A stretch of DNA of 11,072 nucleotides from Pseudomonadota bacterium (lineage in GTDB: Bacteria; Pseudomonadota; Alphaproteobacteria; Rhizobiales; Aestuariivirgaceae). The position numbers were made by a program, and so were the translations under genes. Within the stretch, counting starts at the first letter, position 1. The number at the start of each line of letters is the position of its first letter. The notes beneath the pieces were generated by a model. That model ran no database searches, had not been told where the DNA came from, and was given only the letters and a program-made list of their open reading frames with translations. The stretch is taken from NCBI GenBank assembly GCA_016522385.1, contig JAEKFU010000662.1, forward strand, positions 1-11,072, in the 5' to 3' direction. Shown one piece after another: positions 1 to 6,117 of this stretch.

Positions 1-1113
1 TGTCATCACATAGTCAATATATTCCGCCGTGCGTTCCCCTGGTCGTATGCCGGGAATAAATCCGCCGGCCTTTTTTAGATTGTCAGCCATGTCCGTCGGG
101 TTGAACTGGTTCTTGACCCAGAAGAACGTGAAAAACACGATCATGCTGACATAGAACGCCAGAAACAGTGGCTGTCCACGCCCTAGCAGCGCCGTGATGT
201 AGTTCAGCCAGTCTGGTCCCTGACCCTGCGCGAAATTGGCAACCGTGATTGGCAGCAGCAGCAGTGAAGAAGCAAAGATCGGCGGAATAACGCCGGCCGT
301 GTTGATTTTGAGTGGCAGATGCGAACTGTCGCCCTGGAACACTTTGTTGCCCTGCTGGCGTTTGGGGTACTGCACCAGTATGCGCCGCTGCGCCCGTTCC
401 ATGAACACGATAAAGGCAATCACGACTGCCGCCATCACAATGATCCCGAGGATCAGGAACGTCGACAGCTGTCCGGTTCGGCCCAGTTCCAGCGTACCGG
501 CAATGGCCGACGGCAGCTCGGCTACGATGCCGGCAAAAATGATCAACGAGATACCGTTGCCTATCCCGCGCTGGGTGATTTGCTCGCCCAGCCACATCAG
601 AAACACGGTGCCGCCAGTCAATGTGATGACTGTGCTGGCCCGGAAGAACCAACCCGGATCCACCACCACATTACCCTGTCCTTCGAGTCCGACGGAGATA
701 CCGTAGGCCTGCAGGGACGCAAGGATCACAGTACCGTACCGTGTATACTGGTTGATCTTCTTTCGCCCGGTTTCACCTTCCTTCTTAAGCGCTTCAAGCT
801 GCGGCGAAACCGTCGTCATCAATTGAATGATGATCGATGCTGAGATATAGGGCATGATCGTCAGGGCAAAGATCGCCATGCGTCCCAAAGCGCCGCCGGC
901 CAGCCCATTGATCCATCCGAGGATCCCGGTCGCATTCTGCTGAACCAACCGTGCCAGCTCCAGCGGATCGATACCAGGTATCGGAACATAGGTGCCGAGC
1001 CTATAGACGATTAGCGCACCCAGCGTGAACCAGATGCGCTTTTTCAGGTCTTCAGCCTTGGCCAGAGCGCCGAAGTTAATATTGGCTGCAAGTTGTTCAG
1101 CTGCCGATACCAT
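1..1113 (-). CDS. secY: Protein translocase subunit SecY, N-terminal 371 codons (3' end outside window)
   Basis: SecY is the channel-forming subunit of the SecYEG translocon in the inner membrane. It passes unfolded proteins outward and inserts membrane proteins. The reading frame is open from an ATG at 1113 to the window edge and was translated by hand. It starts MVSAAEQLAANINFGALAKA, as in alphaproteobacterial SecY. Visible segments are TM1 (about 27-45, followed by PIPGID), the plug/TM2 region (about 65-100, with MPYISASIIIQL), TM3 (about 126-145), TM4 (158-178), TM5 (188-205, after RGIGNGISL), TM6 (218-238), TM7 (272-293, NTAGVIPPIFASSLLLLPI) and TM8 (316-334). The cytosolic loop after TM8 contains GGFIPGIRPGERT. 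The sequence stops around TM9, so roughly 70 residues of a usual 430-450 are missing. A GAGGGAA ribosome binding site lies 4 nt upstream of the start. It is the last gene seen of the spc block, 68 nt after rplO. Confidence 0.97.
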   Translation of the reverse strand, partial: MVSAAEQLAANINFGALAKAEDLKKRIWFTLGALIVYRLGTYVPIPGIDPLELARLVQQNATGILGWINGLAGGALGRMAIFALTIMPYISASIIIQLMTTVSPQLEALKKEGETGRKKINQYTRYGTVILASLQAYGISVGLEGQGNVVVDPGWFFRASTVITLTGGTVFLMWLGEQITQRGIGNGISLIIFAGIVAELPSAIAGTLELGRTGQLSTFLILGIIVMAAVVIAFIVFMERAQRRILVQYPKRQQGNKVFQGDSSHLPLKINTAGVIPPIFASSLLLLPITVANFAQGQGPDWLNYITALLGRGQPLFLAFYVSMIVFFTFFWVKNQFNPTDMADNLKKAGGFIPGIRPGERTAEYIDYVMT

Positions 1114-1145
1114 ATCTTCCCTCGCGCGTCGCTACCTCACGGCTA

Positions 1146-1174
1146 TATTGTGACGCCATTGGCGGCACACAATA
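1146..1174 (-). other. Imperfect hairpin in the rplO-secY spacer
   Basis: The 68-nt spacer (1114-1181) holds an inverted repeat. The outer arms TATTGTG/CACAATA pair over 7 bp. An asymmetric internal loop (3 and 1 nt) follows, then an inner 4-bp stem CGCC/GGCG closed by a 3-nt loop. No T-run follows on the minus strand, so it does not look like an intrinsic terminator. It may be an mRNA processing or stability element, or it may tune the expression of secY relative to the ribosomal genes. The function is inferred; only the pairing is seen. Confidence 0.5.
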
Positions 1175-1181
1175 ACACGCC

Positions 1182-1682
1182 CTATTTTTTGCCGGCGTCG
1201 TTTTTAGCCGACGGTTTTGGCTTACGCTCGATAATATCAATGCTGCCACCCGCCTTCTCGACCGCCGCCGCAGCGGCCTTGGTTGCGTGAGCGACGGCAA
1301 ACTTGACCTTGGCCTTCAGCTCACCTTTGCCGAGCAACCGGACACCGTCGCGTTCCTTGCTGACTAGTCCTGCCGCCATAAGCGCTTCAAGGTCGACAAC
1401 CTTCTTCGCATCGAGCTTCTTGGCGTCGATCGCTGCCTGGACGCGGCCGAGGTTGACCTCGTTCCAATCGAGACGGTTCGGCTTGTTGAAACCGCGCTTC
1501 GGCAAGCGCCGGTAAAGCGGCATCTGGCCGCCTTCGAATCCGTTTATCGCCACACCCGAACGCGAAGTCTGGCCTTTCATACCTCGACCTGCGGTGCGGC
1601 CAATGCCCGAGCCGGGGCCCCGGCCTACGCGCTTTCGGTCGCGCCGGGCGTCAGCTTTGTCTGAAATCGTATTGAGCCTCAT
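1182..1682 (-). CDS. rplO: 50S ribosomal protein L15 (uL15)
   Basis: L15 is a late-assembling large-subunit protein that contacts 23S rRNA with a long basic N-terminal tail. The 166-residue product begins MRLNTISD. It has the Gly/Arg-rich tail (about 15-50, with RKRVGRGPGSGIGRTAGRG) and the family core GFEGGQMPLYRRLPKRGF. It is longer than the 144-residue E. coli protein and ends in a Lys-rich tail (KPKPSAKNDAGKK). The frame is open upstream to 1760, but the ATG at 1682 gives the conserved family N-terminus, so that start is used. The ribosome binding site is weak (AGAG about 9 nt upstream). It lies 40 nt after rpmD; that spacer has a short CGTTC/GAACG inverted repeat at 1705-1719 that is too small to interpret. 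Confidence 0.97.
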   Translation of the reverse strand: MRLNTISDKADARRDRKRVGRGPGSGIGRTAGRGMKGQTSRSGVAINGFEGGQMPLYRRLPKRGFNKPNRLDWNEVNLGRVQAAIDAKKLDAKKVVDLEALMAAGLVSKERDGVRLLGKGELKAKVKFAVAHATKAAAAAVEKAGGSIDIIERKPKPSAKNDAGKK

Positions 1683-1722
1683 TTGTCCATGCTCTTTCGT
1701 ATTGCGTTCGCAGGGAACGGTC

Positions 1723-1917
1723 TTATTCAACCACACGCACAAGATGCGCGACCTTGGCAATCATGCCGCGAACCTGTGGTGTGTCTTCCAATGTGCGCCT
1801 GCGGTGAAGCTTGTTCAATCCCAGGCCGATCAGCGTTTGGCGCTGCTTGGCCGGACGCCTGAGCGCGCTCCCGGTCTGCTCAACGATAATCGTCTTGCCG
1901 GTTGGCTTCTTAGTCAT
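1723..1917 (-). CDS. rpmD: 50S ribosomal protein L30 (uL30)
   Basis: L30 is a small protein on the large subunit that binds 23S rRNA near the central protuberance. The 64-residue product matches the family length. It shows the typical N-terminal strand KTIIVEQTGSALRRP, then IGLGLNKLHRRRTLEDTP, and ends GMIAKVAHLVRVVE, a pattern typical of proteobacteria. The ATG at 1917 is preceded by AAGGA with 9-nt spacing. It sits between rpsE (39-nt gap) and rplO (40-nt gap), the standard spc order. Confidence 0.97.
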   Translation of the reverse strand: MTKKPTGKTIIVEQTGSALRRPAKQRQTLIGLGLNKLHRRRTLEDTPQVRGMIAKVAHLVRVVE

Positions 1918-1956
1918 CTATCAAGATCCTTTTCCAGGCACGCTTGTCGCCCAGGT

Positions 1957-2493
1957 TTATTCCGCGGTTTCCTCAATCTTGCGCCGCCCGGTGATCTCGC
2001 TCACTTTCTTACCGCGCCGTGCCGCCACACTTCGTGGGCTCGACTCGCGCGACAGCGCTTCGAATGTCGCCCGCACCATGTTGTATGGATTGGATGACCC
2101 GACCGATTTGGCGACCACATCCTGCATGCCGACGCTTTCAAACACGGCACGCATCGGCCCACCGGCGATGATACCGGTACCGGCCGGAGCAGCCCGCAGC
2201 ACCACCTTGCCAGCACCGTGCCGGCCAGTGACGTCATGATGCAGCGTGCGGCCTTCGCGCAGCGGCACCCGGATCATGTCACGCTTGGCGTTCTCGGTAG
2301 CCTTGCGGATCGCTTCGGGCACTTCGCGCGCCTTGCCGTGACCAAAACCTACTCGGCCCTTCTGATCGCCAACCACCACCAAAGCAGCAAAGCCGAACCT
2401 GCGCCCGCCCTTGACCACCTTGGCGACACGGTTGATATGCACCAGCCGATCGACAAATTCGCTGTCGCGTTCTTCGCGTTCCCGTTCTCTCAT
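1957..2493 (-). CDS. rpsE: 30S ribosomal protein S5 (uS5)
   Basis: S5 is a small-subunit protein near the mRNA entry channel that influences decoding accuracy. Mutations in its N-terminal loop can give spectinomycin resistance. The 178-residue product has a charged N-terminus (MREREREERDSEF) seen in alphaproteobacteria. Next comes the dsRNA-binding-like domain with INRVAKVVKGGRRFGFAALV (about 20-39) and GKAREVPEAIRKA. The C-terminal domain contains GTGIIAGGPMRAVFE and SSNPYNMVRATFEAL. The spectinomycin loop VVKGGRRF looks normal. It exceeds the 167-residue E. coli length because of the extra residues at both ends. The ATG at 2493 lies 24 nt downstream of rplR, with an AGGT about 11 nt upstream. 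Confidence 0.98.
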   Translation of the reverse strand: MREREREERDSEFVDRLVHINRVAKVVKGGRRFGFAALVVVGDQKGRVGFGHGKAREVPEAIRKATENAKRDMIRVPLREGRTLHHDVTGRHGAGKVVLRAAPAGTGIIAGGPMRAVFESVGMQDVVAKSVGSSNPYNMVRATFEALSRESSPRSVAARRGKKVSEITGRRKIEETAE

Positions 2494-2517
2494 CGTGCTC
2501 GATACCTGTTCTTGTGA

Positions 2518-2880
2518 TTAGAACTGCAACCCGCCTTCGCGGGCGCCGTCTGCTAGGGCCTTCACCCGGCCGTGATAAATGTAGGGTCCACGGTCGAAAA
2601 CAACCTCGCCGATGCCTGCCTTTTTTGCACGCTCGGCCAACAGCTTGCCAACTTCACCGGCCGCAGCGGTATCTGCACCCGTTTTCAGCTTCTTCTTCAA
2701 AGCACCTTCCAGCGACGAAGCCGCTGCCAGCGTCGTACCGTTCCCGTCATCTATTACCTGCGCATAGATGTTCTTGTGTGAGCGGAACACACTGAGCCGC
2801 GGACGCGCATTCGCACGCGCCTTCAAGACTCTCCGGACCCGCGCCCGGCGACGATCGATCGGCTTTAGTTTTCGAGCCAT
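2518..2880 (-). CDS. rplR: 50S ribosomal protein L18 (uL18)
   Basis: L18 binds 5S rRNA and helps attach it, with L5, to the central protuberance of the large subunit. The 120-residue product begins MARKLKPIDRRRARVRRVL, a basic N-terminal RNA-binding tail. It continues with RPRLSVFRSHKNIYAQVIDD and ends with the family signature FDRGPYIYHGRVKALADGAR. The frame also opens at a TTG at 2889, but GGAG lies only 2 nt from that codon and 11 nt from the ATG at 2880, and the family starts at MARK, so 2880 is chosen. It is separated from rplF by 17 nt and from rpsE by 24 nt. Confidence 0.97.
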   Translation of the reverse strand: MARKLKPIDRRRARVRRVLKARANARPRLSVFRSHKNIYAQVIDDGNGTTLAAASSLEGALKKKLKTGADTAAAGEVGKLLAERAKKAGIGEVVFDRGPYIYHGRVKALADGAREGGLQF

Positions 2881-2897
2881 AACGTTCAAATCTCCGC

Positions 2898-3431
2898 TTA
2901 CTTTTTCTTGCCTTCCTTACGGAAGATGTATTCATCGACATATTTGATGCCCTTGCCCTTGTAGGGCTCAGGTTTGCGCCACGCGCGAATTTCTGCAGCA
3001 ACCTGTCCAACACGCTGCTTGTCAATCCCGCTGACCACGATTTCCGTTGGCTTCGGCGTCTCAATCTTGATGTCACCCGGGATTTGATAGACGACGTTGT
3101 GGCTATAGCCCAGATTGAGTTGTAGACCGGACCCTTGAACAGCCGCTCGATAACCGACGCCGTTGATCTCAAGCGTCTTGGAGAACCCGTCCGTCACACC
3201 CGTCACCATGTTGGCCACCAGCGTGCGCGACAGACCCCAGGCAGAACGGGCCAGCTGGCTGTCGTCGCACGGCGACAAAACAACCTCTTGGCCATCCAGC
3301 TTGACATCAACAAGCTCGACCAGCTGGCACTGCAGTTCGCCTTTGGGACCCTTGACCTTGACGGTCCGCTCTTCGATCGTCACGGTCACGCCCTGCGGCA
3401 CCGCGACTGGTTTTTTACCTATGCGAGACAT
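2898..3431 (-). CDS. rplF: 50S ribosomal protein L6 (uL6)
   Basis: L6 is a large-subunit protein near the factor-binding site and the sarcin-ricin loop of 23S rRNA. The 177-residue product has the family length and two tandem L6 domains. It starts MSRIGKKPVAVPQGVTV and contains the linker region VTDGFSKTLEINGVGYRA. The C-terminal signature KPEPYKGKGIKYVDE is followed by FRKEGKKK. The frame extends to an ATG at 3461 (MCKTKSQEET...), but MSRIGK is the family start and AGGAAGAG lies just upstream of 3431. A 69-nt spacer separates it from rpsH. Confidence 0.97.
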   Translation of the reverse strand: MSRIGKKPVAVPQGVTVTIEERTVKVKGPKGELQCQLVELVDVKLDGQEVVLSPCDDSQLARSAWGLSRTLVANMVTGVTDGFSKTLEINGVGYRAAVQGSGLQLNLGYSHNVVYQIPGDIKIETPKPTEIVVSGIDKQRVGQVAAEIRAWRKPEPYKGKGIKYVDEYIFRKEGKKK

Positions 3432-3459
3432 GGTCTCTTCCTGGCTCTTCGTTTTACAC

Positions 3460-3479
3460 AACCGCCATTGCTGGCCGTT
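3460..3479 (-). other. Small GNRA-capped hairpin in the rpsH-rplF spacer (tentative)
   Basis: In the 69-nt spacer, AAC-G-GCCA and TGGC-G-GTT can pair around a GCAA loop. This gives 3 + 4 base pairs with one G-G mismatch. GCAA is a stable GNRA tetraloop. The structure is small and may be chance; no function is claimed. Confidence 0.3.
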
Positions 3480-3500
3480 CTTATTCGCTTCCTGCCCGCC

Positions 3501-3899
3501 CTAGAAGACGGTGCAAATCACTTCACCGCCGACATTGTTCTGCCGCGCATCGGTATCAGACATCACACCTTTCGAGGTCGACAGGATCGATACACCCAGC
3601 CCGTTGAACACCGTCGGCAACGATTCGACCGATGCATAAACACGCCGACCCGGCTTGGAGACCCGCTGGATTTCGCGGATAACCGGTTCACCGTCGAAAT
3701 ACTTCAGTTCGATCTCCAGTTCGGCCTTGCCGCCAACCATTTCTGTCGTTGCAAATCCACGGATGAATCCTTCCTGCTGCAGAACCGCGAGCACGCGCTC
3801 ACGCAACCGCGATGCGGGCGATAAGACCTTGTTCTTGCCGCGTTGCTGGGCATTGCGGATACGGGTCAGCATATCACCGACAGGATCAGTCATGCTCAT
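3501..3899 (-). CDS. rpsH: 30S ribosomal protein S8 (uS8)
   Basis: S8 is a primary binder of the central domain of 16S rRNA. In E. coli it is also the translational repressor of the spc operon. The 132-residue product begins MSMTDPVGDMLTRIRNAQQRG and ends with the S8 signature SILSTSKGVMSDTDARQNNV then GGEVICTVF. Two in-frame ATGs are present (3899 and 3893). The first gives the family N-terminus MSMxDP and has GAGGAG 9 nt upstream. It lies 30 nt after rpsN. No candidate repressor-binding site for it was recognised at the rplX-rplE junction. Confidence 0.98.
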   Translation of the reverse strand: MSMTDPVGDMLTRIRNAQQRGKNKVLSPASRLRERVLAVLQQEGFIRGFATTEMVGGKAELEIELKYFDGEPVIREIQRVSKPGRRVYASVESLPTVFNGLGVSILSTSKGVMSDTDARQNNVGGEVICTVF

Positions 3900-3929
3900 A
3901 TAGACTATCTCCTCAACCTTTCGTTTCGC

Positions 3930-4235
3930 CTACCAGCTCGACTTGACCATGCCGGGCACGAGGCCCTGATTGGACAATTCGCGCAAGGCGATGCGTGACA
4001 TCTTCAGTTTGCGGTAAAACCCGCGCGGCCGGCCGGACAATTCGCACCTGTTACGGATCCGGTTCGGTGAGGAATTGCGCGGCAGCTCAGCGAGTTTCAG
4101 CTGTGCAGCAAACCGTTCCTCCATCGACAGAGAGGCATTCTTGGCAATTGCTTTGAGCTTGGCGCGTTTGTCCGAATATTGCTTTGCAAGCCGCCGGCGC
4201 CGCTTGTTTCGCTCAACTGCGCTCTTTTTTGCCAT
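3930..4235 (-). CDS. rpsN: 30S ribosomal protein S14 (uS14), zinc-free long form
   Basis: S14 binds 16S rRNA in the head of the small subunit, late in assembly. The 101-residue product starts MAKKSAVERNKRRRRLAKQY and has the C-terminal core NRCELSGRPRGFYRKLKMSR, ending GMVKSSW. Only one Cys is present in the region where the short zinc-ribbon form carries four, so this is the C-minus type usual in proteobacteria. The ATG at 4235 is preceded by AGAGGT at suitable spacing. It follows rplE after 41 nt. Confidence 0.98.
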   Translation of the reverse strand: MAKKSAVERNKRRRRLAKQYSDKRAKLKAIAKNASLSMEERFAAQLKLAELPRNSSPNRIRNRCELSGRPRGFYRKLKMSRIALRELSNQGLVPGMVKSSW

Positions 4236-4276
4236 TTTAGTCTACCTCTTGCTCGTTGTATGCCGTTTCACAGAAG

Positions 4277-4849
4277 CTAAGCAGCCTGACGCTGTTGCTT
4301 GCGGAACGGGAAATTAAATCCATCCAGTAGCGCTCGGGCCTCCTCATCGCTGCGCGCTGTTGTGCAGATCACGATGTCAAACCCCCAAACGCGATCGATC
4401 TTGTCATAGTCGATCTCTGGAAAAACCAGATGCTCCTTGATGCCCATTGCGTAATTGCCTCGGCCGTCAAAGCTGGTCGGCGAAAGGCCTCGAAAGTCCC
4501 GTACCCGCGGCAGCGCGATCGTCACCAGACGGTCGATGAACTCATACATCCGAGCCTTTCGAAGCGTCACTTTTGTGCCAACCGACATGCCCTCGCGCAA
4601 TTTATAGGTCGCGATCGAATTACGCGCCTTTGTGATGATCGGTTTTTGACCGGCGATCTTAGCCAACTCATCGGCAGCAACACTGATCAGTTTCGAATCG
4701 CCAACTGCCTCGCCGACGCCCATATTGAGCACGACCTTCTTCAACTGCGGTACTTGCATCAGGTTCGTGTAGCCGAACTGCTCGGTAAGCTGTTTGACGA
4801 TCACGTCGTCATAATGCTTCTTCAGCCGTGGTACATACGCCTCAGCCAT
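4277..4849 (-). CDS. rplE: 50S ribosomal protein L5 (uL5)
   Basis: L5 binds 5S rRNA in the central protuberance and contacts S13 and the P-site tRNA across the subunit interface. The 190-residue product is slightly longer than the 179-residue E. coli protein. It shows YVPRLKKHYDD at the N-terminus, then VVLNMGVGEAVGDSK (about 40-55) and KLREGMSVGTKVTLRK, then RVRDFRGLSPTSFDGRGNY and GFDIVICTTARSDEEARALL. The start at 4849 lies inside the end of rplX, giving an 8-nt overlap. It has an unusually complete ribosome binding site of its own at 4851-4860. Confidence 0.98.
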   Translation of the reverse strand: MAEAYVPRLKKHYDDVIVKQLTEQFGYTNLMQVPQLKKVVLNMGVGEAVGDSKLISVAADELAKIAGQKPIITKARNSIATYKLREGMSVGTKVTLRKARMYEFIDRLVTIALPRVRDFRGLSPTSFDGRGNYAMGIKEHLVFPEIDYDKIDRVWGFDIVICTTARSDEEARALLDGFNFPFRKQQRQAA

Positions 4850-5165
4850 CGATCACCTCCGTCGAGCGCTTGGCCATGCGAACCTTGCGGCCGTCCTCGA
4901 GCTCCTTAAAGCCAACCCTTGTCGGCTTGTTGTCCTTCGGGTCCAGAACCGCCAGATTGGAAATGTGGATCGGCAAGTCCTTGTTGACGATGCCACCTTG
5001 ATCCTGCGCCGTCTGGCGCTGATGGCGCTTTCCGACATTGATACCGCTGACCACCGCGCGGTTCTCCTTTGGTATGACTAGCACCACATCACCGGTCTTG
5101 CCCTTGTCCTTGCCCGTGATCACCTGAACGCGGTCGCCTTTCTTGATTTTCAGTTTTACCGGCAT
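4842..5165 (-). CDS. rplX: 50S ribosomal protein L24 (uL24)
   Basis: L24 is an assembly-initiating large-subunit protein that lies near the exit of the peptide tunnel. The 107-residue product begins MPVKLKIKKGDRVQVITGKD, which is the KOW motif (about residues 7-34). It contains GINVGKRHQRQT and the C-terminal TRVGFKELEDGRKVRMAK. Two start codons are possible, a GTG at 5168 and an ATG at 5165. GGAGGT is 3 nt from the GTG and 6 nt from the ATG, so the ATG is chosen. With that start, the rplN stop and rplX start share one base (TGATG). Its 3' end overlaps rplE by 8 nt. Confidence 0.97.
   Translation of the reverse strand: MPVKLKIKKGDRVQVITGKDKGKTGDVVLVIPKENRAVVSGINVGKRHQRQTAQDQGGIVNKDLPIHISNLAVLDPKDNKPTRVGFKELEDGRKVRMAKRSTEVIDG
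4851..4860 (-). promoter_or_regulatory. Extended Shine-Dalgarno of rplE, embedded in rplX
   Basis: On the minus strand the sequence is GGAGGTGATC, one base before the rplE ATG. It matches ten consecutive bases of the complement of the 16S rRNA 3' end (TAAGGAGGTGATC). It is also read as codons for the last residues of L24 (EVI). It decides the rplE start at 4849. Confidence 0.85.
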
Positions 5166-5533
5166 CACAGCACCTCCGGAGCGAGCGAGATAATCTTCAT
5201 TTGGTTCTTCGCCCTGAGTTCACGCGGCACCGGGCCGAATATTCGCGTCCCGATCGGCTCGCCCTGGTTGCTAATCAAAACCGCCGCGTTACGATCGAAC
5301 CTAATCACCGAACCGTCACTTCGGCGGATATCCTTGGCAGTGCGCACGACGATTGCCCGCATCACCGTGCCCTTTTTGACGCGGCCGCGCGGAATCGCCT
5401 CCTTGACGGAAACGACAATAATGTCGCCGACATGGGCATATTTTCGCTTCGAGCCGCCGAGGACCTTGATGCACTGCACCCGGCGCGCACCGGAGTTGTC
5501 GGCGACGTCGAGATTTGTTTCTGCCTGTATCAT
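5165..5533 (-). CDS. rplN: 50S ribosomal protein L14 (uL14)
   Basis: L14 binds 23S rRNA on the interface side and forms an intersubunit bridge with 16S rRNA. It is also the docking site for the silencing factor RsfS. The 122-residue product has the standard length and begins MIQAETNLDVADNSGARRVQ. It has VLGGSKRKYAHVGDIIVVSV and RGRVKKGTVMRAIVVRT, and ends MKIISLAPEVL. It is the first gene of the spc block. No good Shine-Dalgarno is visible before the ATG at 5533; the nearest purine run is CGGG, 7 nt away. The ATG overlaps the stop of a mini-ORF (ATGA), which suggests that initiation may depend on coupling. Confidence 0.98.
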   Translation of the reverse strand: MIQAETNLDVADNSGARRVQCIKVLGGSKRKYAHVGDIIVVSVKEAIPRGRVKKGTVMRAIVVRTAKDIRRSDGSVIRFDRNAAVLISNQGEPIGTRIFGPVPRELRAKNQMKIISLAPEVL

Positions 5534-5613
5534 GGCATTACCCGTTCTTCTGTCGCATTGGGCCCGTCGGGCGGACCATCACCTGCCTTAACTGCCGCTT
5601 CACGCCCGCTCAT
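5530..5613 (-). CDS. Possible 27-residue mini-ORF bridging rpsQ and rplN
   Basis: The S10/spc junction contains an open frame of 27 codons plus stop. Its ATG shares one base with the rpsQ stop (TGATG). Its TGA overlaps the rplN start codon (ATGA). An AGGT lies 9 nt upstream of its start, inside rpsQ. The predicted peptide starts MSGREAAVKAGDGPPDG and ends ATEERVMP; I recognise no family, membrane segment or motif. Its third codon positions are not especially GC-rich (about 12 of 26 codons), so the peptide itself may not be under selection. Its likely role, if real, is to carry ribosomes from rpsQ to the poorly marked rplN start. It could be chance. Confidence refers to it being translated. 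Confidence 0.4.
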   Translation of the reverse strand: MSGREAAVKAGDGPPDGPNATEERVMP

Positions 5614-5861
5614 CAAGCGCTACCTGCGGTCACCTTTTCCAACAGCATCCAGGACTTGCTTCGCGATATCGGCTTGCATTCCTGGATGCGTACAATATCG
5701 CCGACCTGAGCCGAATTGCCTTCATCATGCGCATGGTATTTCTTAGTCCGGCGCACGGTTTTCTTCATCATAGGATGCGTGAAACGCCGCTCAACATTGA
5801 CGGTGATCGTCTTGTCGCCTTTGTCACTCACGACCACACCCTGCAAGATGCGTTTGGGCAT
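5613..5861 (-). CDS. rpsQ: 30S ribosomal protein S17 (uS17)
   Basis: S17 is an early-binding OB-fold protein of the small-subunit body that contacts the 5' and central domains of 16S rRNA. The 82-residue product begins MPKRILQGVVVSDKGDKTIT and continues with VERRFTHPMMKKTVRRTKKY. It then has HDEGNSAQVGDIVRIQECKP and ends SKSWMLLEKVTAGSA. All are family landmarks. The ATG at 5861 has GGAG 9 nt upstream and lies 20 nt after rpmC. It is the last gene of the S10 block; its TGA overlaps the start of the mini-ORF. Confidence 0.98.
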   Translation of the reverse strand: MPKRILQGVVVSDKGDKTITVNVERRFTHPMMKKTVRRTKKYHAHDEGNSAQVGDIVRIQECKPISRSKSWMLLEKVTAGSA

Positions 5862-5881
5862 CGCTTAGCTCTCCAACTCGC

Positions 5882-6082
5882 TCAAGCGGACACACCGGCC
5901 GTCCGCGACTGCTGCATGGTTTTGATGCGAGCGATATCGCGGCGGACCTGGCGGACCCGCGCTGTGTTTTCCAATTGCCCGGAAGCCTTCTGAAAGCGCA
6001 GATTAAACTGTTCTTTCTTCAGCTTGATCAGCTCGTCCTTGAGCTGGTCGTCCGTCATCGCCTTTACGTCACTGGCCTTCAT
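5882..6082 (-). CDS. rpmC: 50S ribosomal protein L29 (uL29)
   Basis: L29 is a small two-helix protein beside L23 at the exit of the peptide tunnel. The 66-residue product begins MKASDVKAMTDDQLKDELIK and has the signature QFNLRFQKASGQLENTARV, then RQVRRDIARIKT. The whole sequence fits a helical hairpin. GAGGA lies 8 nt before the ATG at 6082. It follows rplP after 35 nt and precedes rpsQ by 20 nt, the conserved order. Confidence 0.97.
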   Translation of the reverse strand: MKASDVKAMTDDQLKDELIKLKKEQFNLRFQKASGQLENTARVRQVRRDIARIKTMQQSRTAGVSA

Positions 6083-6117
6083 GTCCCAGTTCCTCGATCT
6101 TCCTCAAACCTGTCCGG

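Noticed and set aside
236..843. Two overlapping plus-strand open frames and a minus-strand 189-codon frame (83-652)
   Set aside because: All lie inside secY in other frames. Their translations are low-complexity, without family features, whereas the secY frame is unambiguous.
1705..1719. CGTTC/GAACG inverted repeat in the rpmD-rplO spacer
   Set aside because: Five base pairs with a 5-nt loop is within chance expectation and has no supporting context.
1683..1760. Longer N-terminus for rplO starting at 1760
   Set aside because: It overlaps rpmD; the family N-terminus is at 1682.
3135..3824. 229-codon plus-strand open frame
   Set aside because: It is antisense to rplF and rpsH and spans two clear genes; its translation has no recognisable domain. 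Long antisense frames are common opposite codon-biased ribosomal genes.
5561..5575. GCCC-GAC-GGGC palindrome in the rpsQ-rplN spacer as a terminator
   Set aside because: Only a 4-bp stem with a 3-nt loop and no T-run. It is in a GC-rich stretch and not convincing.
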